Assembly (NCBI GenBank): GCA_965275915.1
Contig: CBDHYI010000002.1
Location: 62,001-126,000, forward strand
Source of the DNA: JBDWFY01 sp965275915
Lineage (GTDB): Bacteria; Pseudomonadota; Alphaproteobacteria; Rhizobiales; Stappiaceae
Direction of reading: 5' to 3'
DNA: 64,000 nucleotides
The notes beneath the pieces were generated by a model. It was not told the origin of the DNA, searched no databases, and saw only the letters and a list, made by a program, of their open reading frames with translations. How positions within the stretch are numbered: position 1 is the first letter of the stretch; each line of letters starts with the position of its first letter. A program made the translations under genes and the position numbers. Of this stretch, positions 1 through 8,169 are shown in pieces.

Positions 1-285
1 CGGCAGTCGCTTGATCCGGAGGATCTGCTCTATGCGCATATCGGTTCCGCCGACGCGATTGCGCGGGGATTGATCGGTGCGGCGAAAATGATCGAAGACG
101 GCAGGATGGCCGATCATCTCGCCAAACGGTATGAAAGCTGGGGAGGTCAGGAAGCCAGAGAAACACTGGCGGGCAATCGGACGCTCTCAGACATGGCTGA
201 CTATATTCATGGCGGAAATCGTGATCCCAAACCCGTGTCCGGACGCCAGGAATATCTGGAAGGGCTGGCCAATTCTTATTCCTGA
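1..285 (+). CDS. xylA: Xylose isomerase, 3' end only
   Basis: These are the last 94 codons of xylose isomerase, the cytoplasmic metal enzyme that interconverts D-xylose and D-xylulose. The frame is open from the first base, so the start lies outside the window. The tail has the family's C-terminal pattern: KMIEDG, then AKRYESW, and a closing SGRQEYLEGL block just before the stop, as in E. coli XylA. The metal and substrate residues are in the missing part. A hairpin follows 25 bases after the stop and the next gene is convergent, so this is the end of its transcription unit. Confidence 0.93.
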   Translation, partial: RQSLDPEDLLYAHIGSADAIARGLIGAAKMIEDGRMADHLAKRYESWGGQEARETLAGNRTLSDMADYIHGGNRDPKPVSGRQEYLEGLANSYS

Positions 286-310
286 CGGAATTTTCTCTTC
301 CGAAAAACCA

Positions 311-338
311 TCGGGCGGCATGGATTGATGCCGCCCGA
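311..338. terminator. Bidirectional terminator-like hairpin between xylA and the methyltransferase gene
   Basis: An 11-bp perfect stem (TCGGGCGGCAT with ATGCCGCCCGA) and a six-base loop lie between two convergent genes. On the minus strand the hairpin is followed by a T-rich run, which suits termination of the methyltransferase gene. The plus-strand side lacks a clear T-run. Confidence 0.7.
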
Positions 339-348
339 CAGCTAAGAA

Positions 349-1290
349 TTACGCGGCCTTACAGGCAAGGCAGATCGCCTCTATATGGCGGTGATCCGTG
401 CCGCAACAGCCTCCGAGGACGTTCAATTTCGGCAGCTTTTGCTGCAGAAGAACGAAATCCTGGCCAAGCTCGTGCGGGTTGCCTTCATCAAGCTCCTCCG
501 CTTCGTCCAGTTCTTCGTGACTGCATTTTGAGGCATTGGCCCAAACACCTTTGATACGGTGGAGCCAGGTGCCGCCTTCCAGGACATGGCCGAAATGGGT
601 CGGGTGCGCACAGTTGATCATATAGTAGATCGGTGCTGAGTCCGTCGCACCATCGACCGCTTCGATGGCATCTTCAAGGGTGTCGCCTGTGGGTAGCGTT
701 CCATCGGTCTCGACCGTGAATGAAATGACAACCGGTATATTCTCGTTATGAGAAGCGTGGGCAATGCCGATCGACTCTTCAATGTTCGTCATCGTAATCG
801 CGGTCACCAGATCTGCGCCTGCCCCGGCAAGTGCACGGATCTGCTCGCTGTGATAGTCCCGGGCCTCGCTGATAGAGATCGGTGCGTCCGGGTTGTATCC
901 GTCCCCGCGCGGACCCACGCAGCCGCTGATAACGCACCGGGTCTGCGGTGTTTCAAACTCGTCGCGCAGTTGTTTGAGCATTTCAACAGAGGCCTCATTG
1001 GCTTGCGCCAGTTCCGCTTTCGAGTAATTGAGTTTTTGTGCCCAGTCGGAACTCGCGCGCCACGTCGCAGTTTCGAAAATGAATCCGACGCCGTGGTTTC
1101 GGGCAATGACCGCGTGGCGCCGGTAGTAATCCCTCAGAACCCGCCGCCCGGCTTCCGAGCGAAACAGGTCGAACGCTGCGAAATAGGGCAGGTCGATGCC
1201 TTCGTGGAAGATAAGATATGTCTCGATGCCACCGTCGGTGATGAACATATCATCAGTCAGTTGCGGCAAGGACGATCGATATTTTGACAT
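349..1290 (-). CDS. Homocysteine S-methyltransferase family protein
   Basis: A 313-residue member of the Zn-dependent homocysteine S-methyltransferase (Pfam S-methyl_trans) family, which moves a methyl group from donors such as S-methylmethionine or betaine to homocysteine to form methionine. The zinc ligands are visible: Cys227 in INCAHP and Cys295-Cys296 in the C-terminal GGCCGT motif. An N-terminal FITDGGIETYL block matches the family start. A GGAG ribosome site sits eight bases before the ATG. It is a single-domain protein without the cobalamin and folate domains of MetH. The methyl donor cannot be read from the sequence. It is adjacent to, and on the same strand as, the dioxygenase gene, but a hairpin separates them. 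Confidence 0.85.
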   Translation of the reverse strand: MSKYRSSLPQLTDDMFITDGGIETYLIFHEGIDLPYFAAFDLFRSEAGRRVLRDYYRRHAVIARNHGVGFIFETATWRASSDWAQKLNYSKAELAQANEASVEMLKQLRDEFETPQTRCVISGCVGPRGDGYNPDAPISISEARDYHSEQIRALAGAGADLVTAITMTNIEESIGIAHASHNENIPVVISFTVETDGTLPTGDTLEDAIEAVDGATDSAPIYYMINCAHPTHFGHVLEGGTWLHRIKGVWANASKCSHEELDEAEELDEGNPHELGQDFVLLQQKLPKLNVLGGCCGTDHRHIEAICLACKAA

Positions 1291-1427
1291 CGCGATACTC
1301 CGTTAAAATCAATCGCACCGTCAGCATTCGGAGGGCTTTGTCTCCTCGTTTGTGCGTGATGGTCGCACCCAATACGCCCGCTGAGATATCAGGCCTATGG
1401 TCGAGTTCACACTTTCCGGAAACACAA

Positions 1428-1450
1428 ACGGGCAGCCGATGGCTGCCCGT
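1428..1450 (-). terminator. Rho-independent terminator after hpd
   Basis: A perfect 10-bp stem (ACGGGCAGCC with GGCTGCCCGT) with a three-base loop lies 32 bases past the hpd stop on the minus strand. It is followed there by TTTGTGTTT. It probably ends the hpd transcript before the downstream methyltransferase gene. Confidence 0.8.
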
Positions 1451-1482
1451 TAAGAACTTCACAATTACGGTTTTTAGAAACG

Positions 1483-2592
1483 TCAGGCGGCGGTGTCCCG
1501 CAGCACGCCGCGCCTGATTTGATCTTCCTCTATCGATTCGAACAGGGCACGGAAGTTGCCTTCTCCGAAACCATCGTCGCCCTTGCGCTGAATAAATTCG
1601 AAGAAGATCGGTCCGATGACGGTTTTTGAGAAGATCTGCAGCAGAATTTTTGTCGTTCCGCCATCGACCACACCCTCACCGTCGATCAGGATGCCGTGCT
1701 TTTTCATTTTGTCGACCGGTTCGTTGTGACCGGTGACCCGATCAAAGCTCTTGTCATAATAGACATCAGGCGGGCCGGGCATGAATTTGAGCTCGTTCGC
1801 CGCCAGCTGATTGGTCGCTCGGTAGATGTCGTTCGTACCGACAGCAATGTGCTGAATGCCCTCGCCGTTATATTTTTTCAGATATTCTTCGATCTGGCTT
1901 TTTTCGTCGGCGGATTCATTGATCGGAATACGGATCTTGCCGCAGGGACTTGTCAGCGCCCTTGAGAACAGGCCGGTCAGTTTGCCTTCAATATCGAAAA
2001 AGCGGATCTGCCTGAAGTTGAACAGGTCGGCATAGAACCCGAACCATTTGTCCATGTTGCCGCGGAAGACGTTATGGGTCAGGTGATCGAGATAGAAGAA
2101 ACCGACACCGGCCGGCCGCGGATCGGTTGCGTCAAGCCAGTCGAATTCCGCGTTATACGGGGAGCCTTTGTCGCCATATTGATCGACGAAATAAATCAGT
2201 GATCCGCCGATCCCCTTGATTGCCGGGACGTTGAGTGTCTTGTCATCACCTTCATAAAGCTCGGCGCCAAGACTGACCGCATGCTTGAATGTATGGTCGG
2301 CATCGACAACCCGCCAGGCCATGGACGGTGCACACGGACCGTGATCTTCGACAAACCGGGCCGCAAATGATCCTTCTTCCGCATTCAGCACGTAATTAAT
2401 GTCGCCCTGCCGATAGACGGTGATGTTCTTGCTCTTGTGCTTTGCAACGGGAACAAAACCCATGCGGCGAAACAGGGACGCCAGCTTTTCCGGTTCCGGA
2501 TGAGCGAATTCAACAAATTCGAAACCATCCGTCCCGGCCGGATTCTGTTCGTTGATTTCTGCGGGAAGGGCGTCGTGGGGAAATGGTCCCAT
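1483..2592 (-). CDS. hpd: 4-hydroxyphenylpyruvate dioxygenase
   Basis: A 369-residue non-haem iron dioxygenase that converts 4-hydroxyphenylpyruvate to homogentisate in tyrosine degradation. Two vicinal-oxygen-chelate domains are present. The 2-His-1-Glu iron site is complete: His170 in YLDHLTHNV, His248 in IQHIAVGT and Glu332 in FFEFIQRKG, followed by the usual GFGEGNF near the C-terminus. Length is typical. A strong GAGGAG ribosome site precedes the ATG. The gene is divergent from an Lrp/AsnC-type regulator that probably controls it. The next enzymes of the pathway (homogentisate dioxygenase, fumarylacetoacetase) are not in the window. Confidence 0.95.
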   Translation of the reverse strand: MGPFPHDALPAEINEQNPAGTDGFEFVEFAHPEPEKLASLFRRMGFVPVAKHKSKNITVYRQGDINYVLNAEEGSFAARFVEDHGPCAPSMAWRVVDADHTFKHAVSLGAELYEGDDKTLNVPAIKGIGGSLIYFVDQYGDKGSPYNAEFDWLDATDPRPAGVGFFYLDHLTHNVFRGNMDKWFGFYADLFNFRQIRFFDIEGKLTGLFSRALTSPCGKIRIPINESADEKSQIEEYLKKYNGEGIQHIAVGTNDIYRATNQLAANELKFMPGPPDVYYDKSFDRVTGHNEPVDKMKKHGILIDGEGVVDGGTTKILLQIFSKTVIGPIFFEFIQRKGDDGFGEGNFRALFESIEEDQIRRGVLRDTAA

Positions 2593-2765
2593 GGGTCTCT
2601 CCTCAAGGAATGTAATCGGGCCCGACTTTGCTCCCGTCTGAGCAGATGGACCTCGGGCGAATAGTCTTGAGATTATGGCTGATTTTCCGTGCGCAATGTG
2701 TGCAAAGCTCTCCCGATTTCAGGATTTTTTGCGAACTTTGTGCGTGTTATGCTATAGAAACGCAT

Positions 2766-3230
2766 ATGATCGACAATCTGGATGGATACGATGCGAAAAT
2801 CCTTGCGCATCTTCAGGCCGATGCAACGGTGACGAACCAGGCGATCGGCGAGGATGTCGGACTGTCTGCCTCTCAGGTGTCGCGGCGCCGAATGAGATTG
2901 GAGCAGGACGGGTTTATCCGCCGCTATCGGGCGATTCTTGCCGCCGAACCTCTCGGCTTTCAGGTCTCAGCGATTATAGGCGTCTCGCTGTCACGGCACA
3001 GCGGAGACAATTCTGAGAAATTCCGTCGGCTGGTCTCCATGCTGCCCGAAATACAGGAAGCCCATGTGATGACGGGCGATATGGACTATCTCCTGAAAGT
3101 GACTGTGCGCGATCTGAAGCATCTTAACCGGCTGATCAATGAGGGCCTTCTTGTGCACGAAGCCGTCGATAATGTCCGTTCTTCCATCATTCTTGAAACG
3201 CTTGCCGACAGCAACAACCTGCCGATCTGA
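2766..3230 (+). CDS. Lrp/AsnC family transcriptional regulator
   Basis: A 154-residue Lrp/AsnC protein. The N-terminal AsnC-type helix-turn-helix (about residues 8-60) includes AIGEDVGLSASQVSRR. The C-terminal RAM ligand-binding domain holds the VMTGDMDYLLKV motif. The chosen ATG gives the usual family start MIDNLDGYDAKIL. An upstream in-frame ATG at 2628 would add 46 unlikely residues. It faces hpd across about 170 bases, as aromatic amino-acid-responsive Lrp regulators often do, so hpd is the likely target. A TTGCGA/TATAGA pair with an 18-base spacer (2729-2758) ends only seven bases before the ATG, so the mRNA may be leaderless. That promoter reading is tentative. Confidence 0.88.
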   Translation: MIDNLDGYDAKILAHLQADATVTNQAIGEDVGLSASQVSRRRMRLEQDGFIRRYRAILAAEPLGFQVSAIIGVSLSRHSGDNSEKFRRLVSMLPEIQEAHVMTGDMDYLLKVTVRDLKHLNRLINEGLLVHEAVDNVRSSIILETLADSNNLPI

Positions 3231-3312
3231 GAATTTTCTCACAAGTGCTTGTCAAATATCGCAAGGATGCCCATGTCTGGCTTTGACGTTTTGGCGCAAT
3301 GCTGGAGGAATT

Positions 3313-4047
3313 ATGTTCGACGCGAAGGGTCTGCTTGACCAGTTTTTGGGTACCGGGGGCGCAGGTGGTGCGGCCAGCAAAGGCAAGGATTACCTGCAAA
3401 GCAACGCAGGCGGCCTTGCCGGTGGCGCGTTGGCCGGCGGTCTGGCCGGTCTGATGCTTGGCACGAAGTCAGGCCGGAAGCTTGGAAAAAAGGCCCTGAC
3501 CTATGGCGGCATGGCTTTGGTTGGCGGTCTCGCCTACAAAGCGTATCGGGATTATCAGGCGGGTAAAGGCAATGCAGGACCCGGCAATCCGCCGCCGCAC
3601 AATCCTGGCACCGGCGCTACCGCGGATCCGTTGCAGATCGAACCGCCCGCAGGTTCTCCTTTTTCGGTTGAACAGGCGCCGGGTGGGGCTGAGAGTTTCG
3701 CGCTTTCCTTGTTGCGCGCAATGATCAATGCCGCGAAGGCGGACGGCCACATCGATGCGGATGAGCAGCAACGCATTTTTGCAAAGATCGATGAAGCCGG
3801 TCTCAATGCCGAGGAAAAAGCATTTTTGATGGATGAGTTGCGTGCGCCGCTCGACATCGAAAAAGTCGTCGCGGGTGCGCGCACTCCCGAGGCGGCTGCC
3901 GAAATTTACGCCGCTTCGCGCCTTGCGATCGACCCGGATCATCCCGCCGAACAGGCTTATCTGCAAATGTTGTCCGCCCGCTTGGGGCTTGAGCCGGGAT
4001 TGGTTGATGAGATCGAGATGGCCGTTCGGCAAGCTGAAGCGGCCTAG
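3313..4047 (+). CDS. TerB-like (DUF533) inner-membrane protein
   Basis: A 244-residue protein of the DUF533/YebE type. A Gly/Ala-rich N-terminus has two short hydrophobic stretches (about residues 32-50 and 62-78), then a Pro/Gly linker (about 88-120). The C-terminal alpha-helical TerB-like domain (about 130-240) contains the acidic DGHIDADEQQRI segment typical of TerB folds. The family is linked by name to tellurite resistance, but its molecular role is unknown. The ATG is preceded by GGAGG at a good distance. A longer frame from 3139 has no support. The stop codon TAG is made partly by the terminal repeat of the element that begins at 4045. Confidence 0.82.
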   Translation: MFDAKGLLDQFLGTGGAGGAASKGKDYLQSNAGGLAGGALAGGLAGLMLGTKSGRKLGKKALTYGGMALVGGLAYKAYRDYQAGKGNAGPGNPPPHNPGTGATADPLQIEPPAGSPFSVEQAPGGAESFALSLLRAMINAAKADGHIDADEQQRIFAKIDEAGLNAEEKAFLMDELRAPLDIEKVVAGARTPEAAAEIYAASRLAIDPDHPAEQAYLQMLSARLGLEPGLVDEIEMAVRQAEAA

Positions 4048-4311
4048 GCTGTGGACCCATAAATTGACTTAAAATGGTATGAGCCGATTTGTTCGGATAC
4101 AAGGCGCAAATCCGCAGGAAACCCTTCGGTTTTCAAGGGTTTGCAACGCCGTAGCCGGACCAATCGGCCATATCCGAAAGGACGGACAAACGGCGTCAAT
4201 CTGCTGCGTCAGGCTGTTCAACCGGGCATCAAGCCCGCTTTTCACACCCTTCCTTCCAGCTTTTTGCCGTTTGATCCGCCATTTCAAGTCAATTTATGGG
4301 TCCACAGCCTA
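4045..4311. mobile_element. MITE-like element with 33-bp terminal inverted repeats
   Basis: The segment is bounded by inverted repeats 4045-4077 and 4279-4311, which match at 32 of 33 positions. Both ends start with TA, a likely target duplication, followed by GGCTGTGGACCCATAAATTG. The interior of about 200 bases codes for no transposase in any frame. This is the architecture of a non-autonomous miniature element. Use of TA targets fits the IS630 family or the IS427 group of IS5, but no parent element is present to decide. It landed in the stop codon of the TerB-like gene: without it the join would read GGCCTAAGG, still giving a stop. Confidence 0.8.
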
Positions 4312-4314
4312 AGG

Positions 4315-4354
4315 TATGGACCCATAAATATCCTTAAAATGGTATGAACCGATT
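4315..4354 (+). repeat. Second, solitary copy of the MITE end
   Basis: Directly after the MITE a 40-base segment repeats the element's left end (4051-4090): GGACCCATAAAT, three differing bases, CTTAAAATGGTATGA and CCGATT. No matching inverted copy was found downstream, so this is either a decayed second element or a solo end. It forms a palindrome with the right end of the intact element. Confidence 0.75.
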
Positions 4355-4644
4355 GGCCCGGCTGCCCGTAAGTGGCGGCAGCCGGCTCGATATTCCCACC
4401 GGACCTGATCGGCTGTTTGGCCCATCCCGGAAAACGGCCCTCTTATGACGTACCGCCGCCTTACTAACGGGTTTCGGAACAGGGCACCGGTTTTTCCGGG
4501 ATCGGGTCGTAATTTCTGCATATCGTGTGCGCATTCTTAACACCGGCACGGGCCGTGTCCGCTTGTCGCGACGTCTCAATGCGGGCATTGTGTTGATCAC
4601 ACTGGGCAGTTTGAATCGGCTGCCAGTTAACAGGGATCGATTGC
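4355..4644. other. Non-coding stretch after the repeats
   Basis: No convincing gene is present. The only clear structure is a hairpin at 4359-4386 (CGGCTGCC paired with GGCAGCCG). The rest may be the decayed body of the second element plus the promoter region of the small gene that follows. Confidence 0.5.
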
Positions 4645-4896
4645 ATGAGATATTTTTTGATTGTTGTTTCCACTCTTACACTGTTCATGGCCGGTCTGAT
4701 CAGCGCGTGGGCGGCTGAGATCACTGCCAGCATCACACATATCGATGTTCAGGCGCGGATCATCGTGATTGATCACCGCGCTTTCCATATTCCCAAGTCC
4801 ATAAAAATCGGCGCATTCAAAGTCGGTGACCAGGTCACCGTGGTTTATGAAATTGTGAACGGTCAGCTGAAAGTCGTCTCGATCAGAATCGGATAA
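4645..4896 (+). CDS. Small secreted DUF1344-like protein
   Basis: An 83-residue protein with a clear Sec signal peptide: MRYFLIVVSTLTLFMAGLIS, then cleavage near AWAA, about residue 24. The mature part of about 60 residues is a short beta-rich domain with IDVQARIIVIDHRAFHIP and VGDQVTVVYEIVNGQLKVVSIRI. This matches the pattern of DUF1344 proteins of rhizobia: a periplasmic mini-barrel with a turn at the GD-VTV step. Function is unknown. It stands alone between the repeat region and a convergent acetyltransferase gene. Confidence 0.7.
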   Translation: MRYFLIVVSTLTLFMAGLISAWAAEITASITHIDVQARIIVIDHRAFHIPKSIKIGAFKVGDQVTVVYEIVNGQLKVVSIRIG

Positions 4897-5040
4897 TCGT
4901 TTGTATGGGCACAAACAGTTCGCGGCCTATTGAAAATGATCCGTAAAATCCGGCGCTGATCGCCTGCTTGGAATTGCAGGCGCCATAAGCAGATGCGCCC
5001 CGCGTCTGGTGTCTGCTGACATGCCGCCTTCCGATCCGCC

Positions 5041-5487
5041 CTATAGCAGTTTGCGGAAATAGATGACGCGCTCCGTTTCCTCAAAGCCCAGGGCCATGTG
5101 AAACGCCTGGCTTGCCAGATTGTCGAGGTCAGCATCTGATGCGAGCTCAGAGCACCCCTGTTCAAGCGCCCACGTCTGCACCGACCGTAACAACCCCCGC
5201 CCGATACCGCGTCCCCGGTCTTCGGGACGGACAAAGATACCCTCAAGGTACGCGACGGGCGACGTCTCACAGCCGTTTACGTAATCCCGTCGCAAAGCTG
5301 CCTCGGCAAATGCTCGAATGCCGGCGCCGTCAACGGTATCCAGGAAGGTGATGCATTCACTGTGAGGTTTGGCGAGCATCGTCGAAGCTTCGTCCCTGTG
5401 TTGCTCAGGTGATGTGCTCTCCCAAAGCTGGGCGCGGAGCTTGGTCCAGGCTTCGATATCCGAAGATGTGGCGACTCGTATTGGCAT
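5041..5487 (-). CDS. AAC(6')-like GNAT acetyltransferase
   Basis: A 148-residue GNAT acetyltransferase. The acetyl-CoA binding motif is GIFVRPEDRGRGIGRGLL. The surrounding FAEAALRRDYVNGCETSPVAYLEG and the C-terminal AFHMALGFEETERVIYFRK closely follow chromosomal aminoglycoside 6'-N-acetyltransferases. Such proteins may acetylate aminoglycosides or another amine; the natural substrate is unknown. The frame is open to 5784, but MPIRVATSSDIEAW is the family N-terminus. No strong ribosome site is visible, so an in-frame ATG further upstream remains possible. It is divergent from the polyol regulator. Confidence 0.8.
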   Translation of the reverse strand: MPIRVATSSDIEAWTKLRAQLWESTSPEQHRDEASTMLAKPHSECITFLDTVDGAGIRAFAEAALRRDYVNGCETSPVAYLEGIFVRPEDRGRGIGRGLLRSVQTWALEQGCSELASDADLDNLASQAFHMALGFEETERVIYFRKLL

Positions 5488-5705
5488 ACTTCGATTTTGT
5501 TCTGTTTGCGGACTGTCCGCAACACCCTGACCCATCCCAGCATGTCTCAAAGCAATCGCAGATGAAAAGGAAGAGTGCATCGGATCTGAAATGCGGCTTG
5601 ACTCCTGGCGATCATTTTTGATAATTTTTTCATTAACAGATATTTTTTTCCTTTCTGATGGATTGCGAGCGGGTGAGAAAACAGGAAACCAGGGGTGATG
5701 CCAGC

Positions 5706-6635
5706 ATGGCAACGAGGGCGGCGTGGCTGCACTATGCAGGTGGTCTAACGCAATCTGAAGTTGCAAAAAGGCTTGGATTAACAAGTCTCAAGGCGCACCG
5801 GCTGATTACGCGCGCCAACCAGGACGGTCTTGTTAAAGTCTTTGTGGACGGCGACGTCACCGAATGTGTCGAGCTTGAAGCGGAACTGTCAGCAGAATAC
5901 GGTCTTGACTATTGTGAAGTCGTGCCGGACTTCGACAGCGCCGATCTGCCGCTGAAAGCACTGGGCATTGCGGGAGCCAAGTTTCTTAAAAGGGAAATTG
6001 AGCAGCGCAAACACGCACTCATTGGCGTTGGTCACGGACGGTCCCTTGCCGCCTGCGTCGACCATCTTCCCAATGTTTCCGCTTCGAACACTGACTTCGT
6101 GTCCATGCTGGGCGGCTTTTCGAGGAAGTTCTCCGCAAACCCGCATGTCGTGATCCATCGGCTTGCCGAACGTACGGGCGGGCAGGCTTTTGTCATGCCG
6201 GTGCCCTTTTACGCCAACTCCGAAGAGGACAAAAATGTGCTGTTGAGTCAGCGCGGGATGGCGGAAGTTTTGGACATGGCCCGCAATTGCGGGCTCAAGG
6301 TTGCGGGCATCGGCACAACCGAGCCCGATGCCTCGCTCATTGCCACCGGTATGATTGAACAGGATGAGTTCGACGAGGCAAAGTCGGCCGGAGGTGTCGC
6401 GGAGTTGTTCGGCCATTTTCTGAATGACCATGGAGAACCGATTATAACTGCGCTTTCCGAGCGGACGATGTCGCTGCCTCTTGCCGACTTGAAGAACACA
6501 AAAATCGTCGCCGTTGCCGGCGGCACCATGAAGATTCGTGCCATCAGGTCCGTCCTGAGAAGCCGCTTACTGAGCGGTCTTATAACCGATGAGCGAACGG
6601 CACGGGCGCTCAGCGAGCTGTCAGCCGATCGGTAG
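5706..6635 (+). CDS. SorC-family regulator, EryD-like
   Basis: A 309-residue SorC/DeoR-type sugar-responsive regulator. The N-terminal winged helix reads RAAWLHYAGGLTQSEVAKRLGLTSLKAHRLI. The C-terminal NagB-like effector domain contains GVGHGRSLAA, DFVSMLGG and a closing GLITDERTARAL. Order and wording follow EryD, the erythritol regulator of Brucella. The start chosen has AGGGG ten bases upstream and gives EryD-like length; an ATG at 5658 would add 16 residues without a ribosome site. It is the first gene of the polyol locus, 43 bases before the binding-protein gene. It probably represses the locus until a phosphorylated intermediate appears, as is known for the family. Confidence 0.88.
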   Translation: MATRAAWLHYAGGLTQSEVAKRLGLTSLKAHRLITRANQDGLVKVFVDGDVTECVELEAELSAEYGLDYCEVVPDFDSADLPLKALGIAGAKFLKREIEQRKHALIGVGHGRSLAACVDHLPNVSASNTDFVSMLGGFSRKFSANPHVVIHRLAERTGGQAFVMPVPFYANSEEDKNVLLSQRGMAEVLDMARNCGLKVAGIGTTEPDASLIATGMIEQDEFDEAKSAGGVAELFGHFLNDHGEPIITALSERTMSLPLADLKNTKIVAVAGGTMKIRAIRSVLRSRLLSGLITDERTARALSELSADR

Positions 6636-6678
6636 TTGGTATCGGCGGAATAAAACAGGACTTGGGAGGAGTTCCAAA

Positions 6679-8118
6679 ATGCATGAGAAGGAAAAAGATC
6701 TCGCCAAACAGTTTGTAGAAGGCAAAATCAGTCGCCGCAGCCTGTTTAAGGGAATGGCAGCACTGGGTGTTTCGGTGTCTACAGCCGCGATACTGGTCAA
6801 TGGCGCGGCGACGGATGCGCTTGCTGCGACCGACTTTGATTGGCAGAAGCACAAGGGCAAAACCGTAAAACTGTTGCTGAACAAGCACCCTTACGCTGAT
6901 GCGATGATCGCAAATCTTGAAAACTTCAAGAAACTGACCGGCATGGATGTCCAGTATGACATCTTTCCCGAAGATGTTTATTTCGACAAGGTCACGGCCG
7001 CCCTGTCATCAGGTTCGTCCGAATATGATGCCTTCATGACCGGGGCCTATATGACCTGGACATACGGCCCGGCCGGATGGATCGACGACCTCAACGAATA
7101 TATCAATGATCCGTCAAAGACCAATCCGAACTACAACTGGGAGGATATGCTGGAGGGCGTTCGTGCGTCCTGCGCCTGGAATGGTCAGCCCGGCGGCGCC
7201 CTTGGATCAGCGGATGCCAAACAATGGTGCATTCCCTGGGGCTATGAACAGAACAACCTTGCCTATAATGCGGGCATGCTGAGTGCTGCGGGTGTGGCGG
7301 TGCCGAAGAACCTCGATGAACTGGTCGAAGCGTCTGCAGCTCTGACGAAAGACGGGATTTACGGCATCGGGGTGCGCGGGTCCCGGTCCTGGGCAACCAT
7401 TCACCCGGGTTTCCTATCCGGCTATGCCAATTTTGATCAGAAAGACCTGAATCTGTCTGACGACGGCAAATTGTCCGCTGCCATGAACACGGATGTGTCC
7501 CGGGATTACCACGAAAAGTGGGTCGGCATGATCCAGAACAGCGGTGCCAAGGACTGGGCAACGCATACCTGGTATCAGGTCGGCACGGATCTGGGGGCCG
7601 GCAAGTCCGCAATGATTTATGACGCCGATATTCTGGGTTACTTCATGAACGGCGGCGACAACAAGATGGCCGGAAAGCTGGCTTACGCACCGTTTGCCGC
7701 CAATCCTGCCGCCTCGGCGCCAACGCCGAACATCTGGATCTGGTCGCTGGCAATGGCCGCGGCAGGAACGCAAAAGGATGCGACCTGGTACTTCCTGCAG
7801 TGGGCATCGGGACCCGAGCACGGGCTGTTCGGCGCAACGAAAATGGATTTTGTCAATCCGGTACGGAAATCGGTTTGGGCAGATGACATGTTCCGGGAGC
7901 GTCTCAACAAGTCCTATCCGGGCTATGTCGAGATGCACGACGTGTCCGCACCCGGGGCAAAGATCCACTTCACCGCCCAGCCGTTGTTCTTCGATCTGAC
8001 GACGGAATGGGCCGCCATGCTGCAGAAGATGGTCGCAAATGAGGTGCCGGTGGATGAAGGTCTCGGTCAACTTGAAGAGAGTGTGAACCGACAGCTTGTT
8101 GAGGCCGGGTTGGGCTGA
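6679..8118 (+). CDS. ABC polyol/sugar transporter, periplasmic binding protein
   Basis: A 479-residue extracellular solute-binding protein of the CUT1 type (family 1). The N-terminus carries a twin-arginine-like leader: SRRSLFKG at about residues 19-26, a hydrophobic stretch, and cleavage near DALAA at about residue 53. The mature domain shows TVKLLLNKHPYADAM, then a hinge region with AFMTGAYMTWTYGPAGWIDDL. GGGAGG precedes the ATG. It delivers the substrate to the two permeases encoded next. Tat export would mean it folds before leaving the cytoplasm. A strong hairpin follows its stop. Confidence 0.9.
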   Translation: MHEKEKDLAKQFVEGKISRRSLFKGMAALGVSVSTAAILVNGAATDALAATDFDWQKHKGKTVKLLLNKHPYADAMIANLENFKKLTGMDVQYDIFPEDVYFDKVTAALSSGSSEYDAFMTGAYMTWTYGPAGWIDDLNEYINDPSKTNPNYNWEDMLEGVRASCAWNGQPGGALGSADAKQWCIPWGYEQNNLAYNAGMLSAAGVAVPKNLDELVEASAALTKDGIYGIGVRGSRSWATIHPGFLSGYANFDQKDLNLSDDGKLSAAMNTDVSRDYHEKWVGMIQNSGAKDWATHTWYQVGTDLGAGKSAMIYDADILGYFMNGGDNKMAGKLAYAPFAANPAASAPTPNIWIWSLAMAAAGTQKDATWYFLQWASGPEHGLFGATKMDFVNPVRKSVWADDMFRERLNKSYPGYVEMHDVSAPGAKIHFTAQPLFFDLTTEWAAMLQKMVANEVPVDEGLGQLEESVNRQLVEAGLG

Positions 8119-8143
8119 TCCTCCACCCAACATCCGCCTGTGG

Positions 8144-8169
8144 ACTCGCCGCTGATGCCGGCGGCGAGT
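8144..8169 (+). promoter_or_regulatory. Intercistronic hairpin after the binding-protein gene
   Basis: A perfect 9-bp stem (ACTCGCCGC with GCGGCGAGT) and an eight-base loop lie 25 bases after the stop, in the longest gap of the operon (169 bases). No T-run follows. Such hairpins in ABC operons commonly protect the 5' mRNA and lower expression of the membrane subunits. That role is inferred here. Confidence 0.6.

Noticed and set aside
1291..1420. SAM- or SAH-type riboswitch upstream of the homocysteine methyltransferase gene
   Set aside because: The leader is long enough, but I could not recognise a conserved core of any known SAM/SAH class.
4079..4312. Possible transposase in the 4-kb repeat element
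   Set aside because: Short frames on both strands contain no DDE motif or helix-turn-helix; the element is non-coding.
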